Shown: one piece after another, positions 24,588-32,995 of the stretch
How positions within the stretch are numbered: the stretch's first letter is position 1
Layout of the letters: each line of letters begins with the position of its first letter
Source: Nonlabens dokdonensis
Lineage (GTDB): Bacteria; Bacteroidota; Bacteroidia; Flavobacteriales; Flavobacteriaceae
Assembly: GCF_002162835.1 (NCBI RefSeq)
Contig: NZ_MAAX01000018.1
Coordinates: forward strand, 1 to 41,602
DNA length: 41,602 nt
Reading direction: 5' to 3'
Position numbers and translations under genes: made by a program
The notes under the pieces: model-generated
What the model was told of the DNA's origin: nothing
Databases searched by the model: none
What the model saw: only the letters and a program-made list of their open reading frames with translations

Positions 24588-24608
24588 GTAAATATTATTT
24601 CCTTAGAA

Positions 24609-25886
24609 TTAGTTTACTCTGAAAGTAACACGTCTTACTAATTGTCTAGCTTCAGCACTACTTTTATCTACAGAAGCATCTTCACCATCACCATTGTGAG
24701 ATAAACGACCTGCATCTATACCAGCAGCAATTAATACATCATAAACCATTTTTGCTCTACGCTCAGAAAGGTTTTTGTTGTATTCCGGACTACCGATTTC
24801 ATCAGCATAACCTGTTAATGTTGCATTTGCTGAAGGATTGTCTTTCATATACTTTACAATAGTATTCATTGCACTTAAAGAATAAGTAGCAGGTTTAGTA
24901 CTATTAAATTTAAAGTAAACATTCACATAACCTTCATTGATTAGTTGTTTAATCAAATCACCATTTGCTCCGTTATCACCTGCGACAGCAGCTTGAAGAT
25001 CAGAAGAAGTAACATATCTTGAATCTAAACCACTTTCCATGTCATCAGGAATACCATTTTTATTTAAATCAAGAGCTCTACCTTTATTATCAACACGTAC
25101 ACCACTTTCTGTAGTATTATCTCTATCTAAATAATTAGGTACACCATCTTGATCATCATCAGCATTCTCCATTGCCATTTTTTCCATTTGAGCTGCAAGC
25201 TCATCTACTTTAGCTTCTAAAGCATTTGGTGCATAATCGATAGGCATTGTACCTTCACCTAAATATAAAGTCAGTCCAATGGATGCATTTACTAAGAAAC
25301 CATCAAATCCACGAAGAACAACTTGATTAGAACCATCAAAAGTTCTGTCTTGGCGTACATGACCTATAGCTGAAAGATCACCAAAAATGGCTAAACTATT
25401 CGTTAGTCTATACGTAGGTGTAATACCTGCTTGAAAGTTTAACATCCAGTCTCTATCGTCTAATGGCTCCTCGAAGTCTAATGCAGAAGCTCCCATACCA
25501 CCATGTAACAATAGACCAAATCTATCACCTATAGCTTCTAGACCGAAAAAATTTCTTGCGTTTACTACCCCTTCTAATGTTACTCTATAATAGTTAGAAG
25601 AAAAATCAAGGCTTTCATCATCTGATTCAATTGAATTGTAACCTAAATCTAGGTTCAGACCAAATTTCTCATTGAACATGTACCTCACACCTAGATCAAC
25701 TTGAAAAAGATCTGGAGTGTTAGTAAAATAACCTGCAGCAACTGGCCTTACAGGTTTGTGTACACCAGCACCAAAGTCTAGTGCCCATTGCTTGTACTGT
25801 TTTGAGTCTGACTCTGCCTCTTCTGTTGTTTGTGCATTTACCATTAGGCCTAATGCTAAAAACGATAATGTAATTAATTTTTTCAT
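24609..25886 (-). CDS. OmpA family outer-membrane protein with calcium-type repeats
   Basis: 425 residues. Signal peptide about 1-18 (VNA|Q). An N-terminal eight-strand barrel (about 28-215) is followed by an Asp-rich linker, DDDQDGVPNYLDRDN and DLNKNGIPDDMES (about 243-280), of thrombospondin type 3 form that binds calcium. The C-terminal OmpA domain (about 310-425) carries VYFKFNSTKP, TLTGYADEIGSPEYNKNLSERRAKMV and NGDGED, which bind peptidoglycan. It should tether the outer membrane to the wall and is likely abundant, given the strong terminator and simple single-gene layout. Divergent from the polysaccharide locus, with a 221-bp region between that holds its -7 box and a dyad. Confidence 0.93.
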   Translation of the reverse strand: MKKLITLSFLALGLMVNAQTTEEAESDSKQYKQWALDFGAGVHKPVRPVAAGYFTNTPDLFQVDLGVRYMFNEKFGLNLDLGYNSIESDDESLDFSSNYYRVTLEGVVNARNFFGLEAIGDRFGLLLHGGMGASALDFEEPLDDRDWMLNFQAGITPTYRLTNSLAIFGDLSAIGHVRQDRTFDGSNQVVLRGFDGFLVNASIGLTLYLGEGTMPIDYAPNALEAKVDELAAQMEKMAMENADDDQDGVPNYLDRDNTTESGVRVDNKGRALDLNKNGIPDDMESGLDSRYVTSSDLQAAVAGDNGANGDLIKQLINEGYVNVYFKFNSTKPATYSLSAMNTIVKYMKDNPSANATLTGYADEIGSPEYNKNLSERRAKMVYDVLIAAGIDAGRLSHNGDGEDASVDKSSAEARQLVRRVTFRVN

Positions 25887-25909
25887 AAGTATATTTCTTG
25901 CTTTCAGGG

Positions 25910-25917
25910 CAAAGATA
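25910..25917 (-). promoter_or_regulatory. -7 promoter box of the OmpA-family gene
   Basis: CAAAGATA on the plus strand reads TATCTTTG on the minus strand, 23 nt before the ATG at 25886. No TTG found at the usual spacing. Confidence 0.5.
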
Positions 25918-25988
25918 TAAATTAATTAAAAAGACTCACTCTTTATTAAGTAATTTTTATAATTATTAATTGATTTATTAGTTTCTTA

Positions 25989-26014
25989 ATAATGAAACTT
26001 AATCGTTTCATTAT
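25989..26014. promoter_or_regulatory. Dyad ATAATGAAAC-N6-GTTTCATTAT, candidate operator
   Basis: Perfect 10-bp inverted repeat (25989-25998 and 26005-26014) with a 6-nt spacer, between the divergent OmpA-family gene and rfbB. No T-run follows on the plus strand, so it looks more like a protein-binding dyad than a terminator. It lies about 94 bp before the rfbB ATG and 103 bp before the other start. Confidence 0.55.
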
Positions 26015-26107
26015 GAGATGTTTTTGAAGTTGTAAGTTCTTTTTTATCCTATACAGCTTTTTTTTGTTTTCATGTTTGTAAGTTTGTTATCTGTTATTAA
26101 AAATTAC

Positions 26108-27154
26108 ATGGCAAAAAAAATTTTAATTACTGGTGGTGCTGGATTTATAGGATCTCACGTGGTAAGGAACTTTGTGAGAAAATACCCTGAATATAACATT
26201 TACAATTTAGATGCTTTGACATACGCAGGGAATTTGTCAAATTTAAAGGACATAGAAAGCTGTTCTAATTATCATTTTATTAAAGGTGATATAACAGATG
26301 CAGAGTCAATGAATTTATTGTTTAAGAAGTACAGATTTGACAGTATAATTCATCTAGCGGCAGAGTCTCACGTGGATCGCTCTATAAAAGATCCGTTAAT
26401 TTTTGCAAAAACTAATGTTTTTGGAACTTTAAATCTACTGGAATCGTTTAAGAAATTTAGCGACTTTCAAAACGGATTATTTTATCATATCAGTACAGAT
26501 GAAGTTTATGGTAGTTTAGGAAATGAAGGTTTATTCACTGAGCAAACTGCATATGATCCCAATTCGCCATACTCTGCTTCTAAAGCAAGTTCAGATCACT
26601 TTGTAAGGGCATATGGAGAAACTTATGGCATGCGCTATGTTATTTCTAACTGCTCAAATAATTATGGTGCCTACCAGTTTCCTGAAAAACTTATACCATT
26701 ATTTATAAATAATATTATAAATAATCTTCCTCTACCTGTATACGGAGACGGTAATTATACAAGAGATTGGTTATATGTGGAAGACCATGCAAATGCAATT
26801 GATGTTGTATTTCATGAAGGTGAAAATCAAGAGACATATAATATAGGAGGTCATAATGAATGGAAAAATATAGATTTAGTTAGATTGCTTTGTAGCAAAA
26901 TGGATGTTTATTTGGATCGTAAACAGGGAGCAAGTGAAATGTTGATAACCTTTGTAAAGGATAGACCAGGTCACGATCTTAGATACGCTATTGATGCGAC
27001 AAAAATCAATCAAAATTTAAACTGGAAACCATCTTTAAGTTTTGAAGAAGGTCTTGATAAAACGATCAAGTGGTATTTAGAAAACCAAAAATGGTTAAAG
27101 AATGTTGCTAGTGGTGAATATTTAAATTATTACAACCAGCAATACCTACAATAA
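26108..27154 (+). CDS. rfbB: dTDP-glucose 4,6-dehydratase
   Basis: 348 residues from the ATG at 26108; an in-frame ATG at 26072 would add 12 residues not typical of the family. Converts dTDP-glucose to dTDP-4-keto-6-deoxyglucose in the cytosol. NAD-binding GGAGFIGSH (9-17), STDEVYG (129-135) with the catalytic Thr-Asp-Glu, and Tyr155-xxx-Lys159 (YSASK) are all present. First gene of the polysaccharide locus; its TAA overlaps the rfbA ATG by one base. No rfbC or rfbD is seen in the window, so the final dTDP-sugar is not fixed: rhamnose if these lie further right, or an amino-deoxy sugar via a ketoisomerase such as the cupin at 40.6 kb. Confidence 0.95.
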   Translation: MAKKILITGGAGFIGSHVVRNFVRKYPEYNIYNLDALTYAGNLSNLKDIESCSNYHFIKGDITDAESMNLLFKKYRFDSIIHLAAESHVDRSIKDPLIFAKTNVFGTLNLLESFKKFSDFQNGLFYHISTDEVYGSLGNEGLFTEQTAYDPNSPYSASKASSDHFVRAYGETYGMRYVISNCSNNYGAYQFPEKLIPLFINNIINNLPLPVYGDGNYTRDWLYVEDHANAIDVVFHEGENQETYNIGGHNEWKNIDLVRLLCSKMDVYLDRKQGASEMLITFVKDRPGHDLRYAIDATKINQNLNWKPSLSFEEGLDKTIKWYLENQKWLKNVASGEYLNYYNQQYLQ

Positions 27155-28017
27155 TGAAAGGAATTATATTAGCAGGAGGTTCAGGAACAAGATTACATCC
27201 TTTAACTTTAGCAGTAAGTAAGCAATTATTACCTATTTATGATAAACCGATGGTCTATTATCCGCTGTCGGTGCTTATGCTTTCTGGTATTAAGGAAATT
27301 CTTATTATTTCAACGCCTCACGACTTACCTAACTTTAAAAGGCTCTTGGGAGATGGAAGTCAGGTAGGTTTAAAATTGTCTTATAAAGAACAACCTAGTC
27401 CAGACGGTCTGGCACAAGCATTTATTTTAGGTGAAGATTTCATCGGTGAAGATCCTGTTGCTTTAGTTTTAGGCGATAATATATTTTACGGCGCTGGTTT
27501 TCAAGCAAAATTACAAAACGCTGTACATGATGTGACTTCAAAAGAAAAAGCCATTGTATTTGGTAATTATGTTAAAGATCCAGAACGCTATGGAGTTGCA
27601 TCTTTTGACTCAAATGGTAAAGTAACTTCCATCGAAGAAAAACCTTTATTACCTCAATCTAATTATGCAGTAGTAGGACTATATTTTTATCCTAATTCTG
27701 TCATTGAAATAGCTAAGCAATTAAAACCATCAAAACGAGGTGAATTAGAGATCACGTCTGTAAATCAAGAATACCTAAGTCAAGAAGTTTTAGAAATGCA
27801 AATGTTGAGTAGAGGTTTTGCATGGTTAGATACTGGAACACATGAAGCTCTTACCGAAGCCACAGAATTTGTTAAAGCTGTTGAAAAACGTACAGGATTA
27901 AAAATAGCTTGTATAGAAGAGATCGCATTAAAAAATGGATGGATTAACAAAAAAACATTATTTGAGCAAGTCAAAGATCTAAAAGGTGATTATTATGACT
28001 ATGTAAAAAGTTTATGA
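27154..28017 (+). CDS. rfbA: Glucose-1-phosphate thymidylyltransferase
   Basis: 287 residues. Makes dTDP-glucose from glucose-1-phosphate and dTTP, the substrate for RfbB. Starts [18 protein letters not shown] with the nucleotide-binding GGSGTRLHP at 8-16, then [27 protein letters not shown] and the [10 protein letters not shown] motif, all diagnostic of RmlA. Normal length. The start overlaps the rfbB stop by one base (TAATG), so it is translationally coupled. A weak hairpin and a new promoter follow before the epimerase gene. Confidence 0.96.
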   Translation: MKGIILAGGSGTRLHPLTLAVSKQLLPIYDKPMVYYPLSVLMLSGIKEILIISTPHDLPNFKRLLGDGSQVGLKLSYKEQPSPDGLAQAFILGEDFIGEDPVALVLGDNIFYGAGFQAKLQNAVHDVTSKEKAIVFGNYVKDPERYGVASFDSNGKVTSIEEKPLLPQSNYAVVGLYFYPNSVIEIAKQLKPSKRGELEITSVNQEYLSQEVLEMQMLSRGFAWLDTGTHEALTEATEFVKAVEKRTGLKIACIEEIALKNGWINKKTLFEQVKDLKGDYYDYVKSL

Positions 28018-28037
28018 ACTTAATTATCAAAAATTCT

Positions 28038-28066
28038 AAACTTCATTTTGTCATATTTGAAGTTTT
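28038..28066 (+). terminator. Weak hairpin after rfbA, possible terminator
   Basis: AAACTTCA (28038-28045) pairs with TGAAGTTT (28058-28065) around a 12-nt loop; only a short T stretch follows. It overlaps the -33 area of the next promoter. Confidence 0.4.
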
Positions 28067-28082
28067 AATACATATATTTTTG
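28048..28082 (+). promoter_or_regulatory. Promoter of the tviC-like gene, likely leaderless
   Basis: -7 box TATTTTTG (28075-28082), five bases before the ATG at 28088. Two TTG candidates lie upstream, at 28057-28059 (15-nt spacer) and 28048-28050 (24-nt spacer), each just outside the usual 17-23. Confidence 0.45.
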
Positions 28083-28087
28083 CTTGA

Positions 28088-29056
28088 ATGAAAAACAAAT
28101 TACTAATAACAGGAGCCGCAGGTTTTATAGGTAGTAACTTATCTGAGTATTTTTGCGATAAAGGCTATGATGTTGTAGCCTTAGATAACCTTTCTACAGG
28201 ATTTTATAAAAACATAGAGCATTTAGAGAGTTATTCCAACTTTAAATTTATTGAAGGAGATATCAGGGATCAAGCAACTTGTCGTGCTGCAGTTAATGGG
28301 GTAGATTACGTTTTACATCAAGCAGCATTAGGAAGCGTACCTAGATCATTGAAGGATCCTATTAACTCAAATGAAGTTAATGTATCAGGATTTTTAAATA
28401 TGCTTGTAGCATGTAAAGAGGCAGGTGTAAAAAAAATGATATATGCAGCTAGTTCCTCAACCTATGGTGATTCTAAAGAATTACCCAAAGTGGAGAGTAA
28501 AATCGGCAGACCACTTTCCCCATACGCTGTAACCAAATTTGTAAATGAGTTGTATGCTGATGTTTTTTATAAGTCTTACGGTTTCAATTCCATCGGATTA
28601 AGATACTTTAATGTTTTCGGTAGAAAGCAAAGTCCAGAAGGTGCTTATGCAGCGGTTATTCCACTTTTTACTAAAAAACTCATGAATTTAGAATCGCCGG
28701 TAATAAATGGTGATGGTTCTTTCTCTAGAGATTTTACCTATATTGATAACGTCATTCAGGCTAATGAGAAAGCCATGCTATCTACTGACCCCAGATCTGA
28801 AAACAATGTTTTTAACGTAGCTTGTGGTGATCAAACGAATCTTAATTCATTAGTAAAACTTTTGAGGAAAGCACTTATAAAATATAATGAATCAATCGCT
28901 GATGTAGAAATAATTTATGGACCACATAGAGATGGTGATATTCCACATTCATTAGCGTCTATTAAAAAGGCTCAAGAGATTTTACGTTATGAGCCGCTTT
29001 TTCATATAGAAGAAGGTCTGAACCTTGCAGTAGATTGGTATTGGGAAAATCTGTAA
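28088..29056 (+). CDS. tviC: UDP-N-acetylglucosamine 4-epimerase (TviC/WbpP type)
   Basis: 322 residues, extended short-chain dehydrogenase. NAD-binding GAAGFIGS (9-16), Tyr146-xxx-Lys150 (YAVTK), and the GSVPRS sequence (82-87) typical of TviC/WbpP epimerases that act on N-acetylated UDP-hexosamines or their uronic acids. Immediately followed by a TviB-type dehydrogenase gene. The pair should give UDP-GalNAcA from UDP-GlcNAc, in either order. It appears to start its own transcription unit, with a -7 box five bases before the ATG. A palindrome copy fills the short gap before tviB. Confidence 0.88.
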   Translation: MKNKLLITGAAGFIGSNLSEYFCDKGYDVVALDNLSTGFYKNIEHLESYSNFKFIEGDIRDQATCRAAVNGVDYVLHQAALGSVPRSLKDPINSNEVNVSGFLNMLVACKEAGVKKMIYAASSSTYGDSKELPKVESKIGRPLSPYAVTKFVNELYADVFYKSYGFNSIGLRYFNVFGRKQSPEGAYAAVIPLFTKKLMNLESPVINGDGSFSRDFTYIDNVIQANEKAMLSTDPRSENNVFNVACGDQTNLNSLVKLLRKALIKYNESIADVEIIYGPHRDGDIPHSLASIKKAQEILRYEPLFHIEEGLNLAVDWYWENL

Positions 29057-29063
29057 GTATAAC

Positions 29064-29079
29064 CGCTTTCGCGAAAGCG
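29064..29079. repeat. Dispersed palindrome copy 7 (intergenic)
   Basis: Exact CGCTTTCGCGAAAGCG in the 39-bp gap between tviC and tviB; C before, A after. It could fold as a 6-bp stem with a CGCG loop in the mRNA, but no T-run follows, so it is not a terminator. Confidence 0.95.
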
Positions 29080-29095
29080 AGAAACTAATCAAAAA

Positions 29096-30376
29096 ATGAA
29101 AAAAGATAAAATTACCATAATAGGACTGGGCTATGTCGGGCTACCATTAGCAAGGCTGTTTGCTACCAAATATGCGGTTGTAGGCTTTGACATCAACAAG
29201 ACTCGAGTAGAAGAGTTACAAGCGGGAATTGATAAAACCTTAGAAGTGGAGCAAAATTTATTGCAAGAAGTTCTGAAGGAAAAAAATTCTAATGGCGAGG
29301 GGTTATTTTGTACATCAGACGTTAACGAGATAAAAGATTCTAATATATACATAATTACTGTCCCCACTCCGGTTGATAACAATAATAAACCAGAATTACT
29401 ACCATTATATAAAGCAAGTGAAACAGTAGGTGAAGTTTTGACTAAAAATGATATAGTTGTTTATGAATCAACTGTTTATCCTGGAGCTACTGAAGAGGAT
29501 TGTGTGCCTATTATAGAGTTACACAGTGGATTAAAGTATAATGAAGATTTTTTTGTAGGTTATTCTCCAGAAAGAATCAACCCAGGAGATAAGAAGCATA
29601 CGGTTGAAAAGATATTGAAAGTAACTTCTGGTAGTACAATTGAGACAGGAGTTTTAGTAAATAATCTTTATAGTAGTGTTATTGAGGCGGGAACGTATCT
29701 AGCGCCTTCTATCAAAGTTGCAGAGGCTGCAAAAGTTATAGAAAATTCCCAACGTGATATTAACATAGCATTTGTAAATGAACTTGCAAAGATTTTTAAC
29801 CTGATGGAAATCGATACCAATGATGTACTGAAAGCTGCTGGTACTAAATGGAATTTTTTAAATTTTAAACCAGGATTAGTAGGAGGACATTGTATAGGAG
29901 TAGACCCTTATTATTTAGCCCATAAAGCTCAAGAATTGGGTTATAATCCAGAGGTAATTTTGGCGGGAAGACGTATTAATGATAGCATGGGTTCTTATGT
30001 TTCTAGCGAGGTTGTGAAGCTCATGATTAAAAATGATATTAAAGTAAAGGGGAGTAAAATTCTCGTTTTAGGAATTACCTTCAAAGAAAACTGTCCAGAT
30101 GTTAGAAATACTAAGGTCATTGATGTTGTAAGAGATTTACAAACCTATGAAACGGTTGTTACTGTAAGCGATCCTATTGCAAATCCAGAACATGTTAAAA
30201 ATGAATATGGGATAGAATGTTTTACATCATTACCTAGTGATCAATATGACGCAATAGTTTTAACGGTTGCTCATTCTGAATATAAAGATATTGATTTAGG
30301 TAATCTTTTAAATTACAATGGTGTGATATACGATGTTAAGGGTATTTTAGGTAATTTTGCTCATCAAAAATTATAA
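29096..30376 (+). CDS. tviB: UDP-N-acetylhexosamine 6-dehydrogenase (TviB/WbpA type)
   Basis: 426 residues. Four-electron oxidation of UDP-GlcNAc (or UDP-GalNAc) to the uronic acid with NAD+. NAD-binding GLGYVGLP (10-17), VPTPV, then [11 protein letters not shown], and the catalytic Cys266 in [15 protein letters not shown], the form used by the TviB/WbpA/Vi group. The C-terminal UDP-binding domain includes [16 protein letters not shown]. Length is normal. It follows tviC by 39 bp and is followed one base later by ugd, so the three are probably one operon. Exact substrate (GlcNAc or GalNAc) cannot be fixed by sequence alone. Confidence 0.9.
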   Translation: MKKDKITIIGLGYVGLPLARLFATKYAVVGFDINKTRVEELQAGIDKTLEVEQNLLQEVLKEKNSNGEGLFCTSDVNEIKDSNIYIITVPTPVDNNNKPELLPLYKASETVGEVLTKNDIVVYESTVYPGATEEDCVPIIELHSGLKYNEDFFVGYSPERINPGDKKHTVEKILKVTSGSTIETGVLVNNLYSSVIEAGTYLAPSIKVAEAAKVIENSQRDINIAFVNELAKIFNLMEIDTNDVLKAAGTKWNFLNFKPGLVGGHCIGVDPYYLAHKAQELGYNPEVILAGRRINDSMGSYVSSEVVKLMIKNDIKVKGSKILVLGITFKENCPDVRNTKVIDVVRDLQTYETVVTVSDPIANPEHVKNEYGIECFTSLPSDQYDAIVLTVAHSEYKDIDLGNLLNYNGVIYDVKGILGNFAHQKL

Positions 30377-30377
30377 T

Positions 30378-31772
30378 ATGGAAGTTAAGAATATTTGCTG
30401 TATAGGTGCAGGTTATGTAGGAGGACCAACTATGACTATGATAGCCGCAAAATGTCCTAGTATACGAGTTAATGTGGTTGATATCAATGAAGCGCGTATT
30501 GCGGCTTGGAATGATCCTAACGTAGATAATATTCCTATTTATGAACCTGGGCTATCTGAATTAGTTGCAGAAACTAGGGGAAGAAACTTATTTTTTACAA
30601 CTGAAGTGAATAAGGCTATTACCGAAGCTGATATGATCTTTATATCTGTTAATACTCCAACTAAAACTTATGGGGTAGGAAAAGGTATGGCAGCCGATTT
30701 AAAATATATCGAACTTTGCGCTAGACAAATAGCCTCTGTTGCTAAGAGTGATAAGATTATTGTGGAAAAGTCTACACTTCCGGTCAGAACAGCAGAAGCT
30801 TTGAGAAGCATCTTAGATAACACTGGAAACGGAGTTAATTTTGATATACTCTCTAATCCAGAATTCTTAGCAGAAGGAACAGCAGTATCTGATTTGTTAA
30901 ACCCTGATAGAGTGTTGATAGGTGGAGAAGATACAGAAAGAGGACGAGCAGCACAACAAGCCTTAGTTGATGTTTATTCTAATTGGGTTCCTAAGGATCA
31001 GATTTTGACTACCAATGTTTGGTCTTCAGAATTATCTAAACTTACGGCAAATGCATTTTTGGCTCAGCGTGTAAGTAGTATTAATGCCTTATCAGAACTA
31101 TGTGAGGTAACTGAGGCAGACATAGGCGAAGTAGCTAGAGCAATAGGATCTGATTCTAGAATAGGTTCTAAATTTTTAAAGGCATCTGTTGGCTTTGGTG
31201 GTTCTTGTTTTCAAAAAGATATTCTAAATTTAGTTTACATAGCACAAAGTTATGGACTAAAAGAAGTCGCTGATTATTGGGAACAGGTAATTATAATGAA
31301 TGATCATCAGAAAAGAAGGTTTGCGAAAAAAATTGTAAAAACCTTATTCAATACAGTGTCAGGCAAAAAAATAGCTATTTTAGGTTGGGCATTTAAAAAA
31401 GATACTAACGATACCAGAGAGTCGGCAGCAATTTACGTTGCAGATTATTTGTTAAATGAGCAAGCAGAAGTAGTCATATATGATCCTAAAGTTACGGTTG
31501 ATCAAATATATAGTGACCTCGATTATTTAGGTACCAGATCAAGTCAGGAAAATAGAAATTTGTTAAAAGTAGTAAATGACCCAATGGAGGCAGTAAATAA
31601 TGCTCATGCAACAGCAATATTAACTGAATGGGATGAGTTTATTGATTACGATTGGGAAACGATAAATGATAAAATGCTTAAACCTGCTTTTTTGTTTGAT
31701 GGTCGTCGCATATTAGATGAAAATAAACTGAAGGATTTAGGATTTGATTTTTATGGTATCGGTAAGGGGTGA
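30378..31772 (+). CDS. ugd: UDP-glucose 6-dehydrogenase, eukaryote-like form
   Basis: 464 residues from the ATG at 30378, one base after the tviB stop; an upstream start at 30357 would overlap tviB. Makes UDP-glucuronate from UDP-glucose. NAD-binding GAGYVGGP (10-17) in the form used by animal and plant enzymes, [15 protein letters not shown], the catalytic Cys277 in [17 protein letters not shown], and [15 protein letters not shown]. These segments resemble the eukaryotic-type UGDH more than the shorter bacterial Ugd, a variant also known in Bacteroidota. Together with tviB it provides two different acidic sugar donors, so the polymer is likely strongly anionic. Confidence 0.93.
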   Translation: MEVKNICCIGAGYVGGPTMTMIAAKCPSIRVNVVDINEARIAAWNDPNVDNIPIYEPGLSELVAETRGRNLFFTTEVNKAITEADMIFISVNTPTKTYGVGKGMAADLKYIELCARQIASVAKSDKIIVEKSTLPVRTAEALRSILDNTGNGVNFDILSNPEFLAEGTAVSDLLNPDRVLIGGEDTERGRAAQQALVDVYSNWVPKDQILTTNVWSSELSKLTANAFLAQRVSSINALSELCEVTEADIGEVARAIGSDSRIGSKFLKASVGFGGSCFQKDILNLVYIAQSYGLKEVADYWEQVIIMNDHQKRRFAKKIVKTLFNTVSGKKIAILGWAFKKDTNDTRESAAIYVADYLLNEQAEVVIYDPKVTVDQIYSDLDYLGTRSSQENRNLLKVVNDPMEAVNNAHATAILTEWDEFIDYDWETINDKMLKPAFLFDGRRILDENKLKDLGFDFYGIGKG

Positions 31773-31849
31773 TTCTTTATTGCTTAATAGAATGGTTTTC
31801 AATTTTTTGTTTGTTAAATAGCTTATATTTAAATTTTTAATGTGAAGCA

Positions 31850-32995
31850 ATGAATAATTTTAGGGGAATGTCAAGAAAGAGAAAGATTTTAATAGTTTTT
31901 GGAACACGACCAGAGGCTATTAAAATGGCGCCTTTAGTAAAGGCTTTTAAGGATGAATTAGTTTCATTTGAGACCGCTGTATGTGTAACAGCTCAGCATA
32001 GAGAAATGTTAGATCAGGTTCTTGATTTTTTTGAAATTCAACCAGATTATGACTTAAATATAATGAAAGCTGGTCAAAATCTTAATTCATTGACAACAGA
32101 TATTATTGCTGGTATGAAGCCAGTGTTAGAAACTTTTAATCCTGATTATGTTTTTGTCCATGGAGACACTACAACAACTATGGCGGCTAGTATTGCAGCC
32201 TTTTATAATCAGTCTAAAGTTTGTCATATAGAGGCAGGGTTACGAACTAACAATAAATGGTCTCCTTTTCCAGAAGAAATCAATCGACAAGTAACAGGAA
32301 GGATAGCAGATTTACATTTTGCCCCAACTATAACATCAAAAAATAATTTGCTCAATGAAAATATAGACATTGAAAAAATATTAGTCACCGGAAATACCGT
32401 AATTGATGCTTTAATAAAAAGTGTTGAAAAGGTAAATATTAATCCAAGCGATCTTGTTAAAACGCTAGATTCGAAAATTAATAATAAAGAGGTGTTATTG
32501 GTAACGGGACATCGTAGAGAAAATCATGGTGAAGGTTTTGTTCAGATTTGTCAAGCTCTAAAGGAAATAGCGACTCTAAGGCCCGATTGTGTAATCATCT
32601 ATCCAGTTCATTTAAATCCTAAAGTACAAGAGCCTGTTAAAAGAATTCTTGCGGATGTTAAAAATATAATGCTGATAGACCCTTTAGCATATCAAGACTT
32701 TATTTGGTTAATGGATAAAGCGAAGCTCATTATTACTGATAGTGGAGGAGTTCAAGAAGAGGCACCTAGTTTGGGTAAACCAGTTTTAGTCATGAGAAAT
32801 ACCACAGAACGACCAGAAGCCGTAGAAGCAGGTACGGTAATCTTAGTTGGTACAGATAAAGAATTAATTGTGTCAGAAACTTTAGATTTGCTTGATAATT
32901 CAGAGCGCTTTGCTAAAATGAGCAAACTCCATAATCCTTACGGAGATGGTAATGCATGTGATCGAATTGTGGATTTTATTAAATCAATCCAGTAA
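31850..32995 (+). CDS. wecB: UDP-N-acetylglucosamine 2-epimerase, non-hydrolysing
   Basis: 381 residues as called from the ATG at 31850. A second ATG at 31868, preceded by AGGGG, would start MSRKRKILIVFGTRPEAIKM and is equally plausible. Interconverts UDP-GlcNAc and UDP-ManNAc. Signatures: FGTRPEAIKMAPL, HGDTTTTMAAS, HIEAGLRT, PEEINRQ, TGHRREN and SDSGGVQEEAPSLGKPVLVMRNTTERPE. In this locus it could provide ManNAc, or act as the CapG-type epimerase on the CapE/CapF product made by the genes at the right edge. It abuts the flippase gene with no spacer. Confidence 0.93.
   Translation: MNNFRGMSRKRKILIVFGTRPEAIKMAPLVKAFKDELVSFETAVCVTAQHREMLDQVLDFFEIQPDYDLNIMKAGQNLNSLTTDIIAGMKPVLETFNPDYVFVHGDTTTTMAASIAAFYNQSKVCHIEAGLRTNNKWSPFPEEINRQVTGRIADLHFAPTITSKNNLLNENIDIEKILVTGNTVIDALIKSVEKVNINPSDLVKTLDSKINNKEVLLVTGHRRENHGEGFVQICQALKEIATLRPDCVIIYPVHLNPKVQEPVKRILADVKNIMLIDPLAYQDFIWLMDKAKLIITDSGGVQEEAPSLGKPVLVMRNTTERPEAVEAGTVILVGTDKELIVSETLDLLDNSERFAKMSKLHNPYGDGNACDRIVDFIKSIQ

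Larger units (their letters stand above)
24013..24608. other. 596-bp gap between convergent genes, no gene seen
   Basis: Contains the dsbD terminator (24032-24063) at one end and the ompA-type terminator (24557-24587) at the other. The ~490 bp between are AT-rich and closed by stops in every frame I read. The only structure I find is a perfect 9-bp inverted repeat at 24461-24469 and 24480-24488. Confidence 0.7.

Noticed and set aside
26064-26086. TTG (26064-26066) and TAAGTTTG (26079-26086) as the rfbB promoter
   Set aside because: The spacer is only 12 nt, well short of the 17-23 consensus, in a T-rich stretch where such words arise easily.
29064-29079. Intergenic palindrome copy as a tviC terminator
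   Set aside because: No T-run follows, the stem with a loop is only 6 bp, and the same sequence occurs inside genes that are clearly transcribed through.
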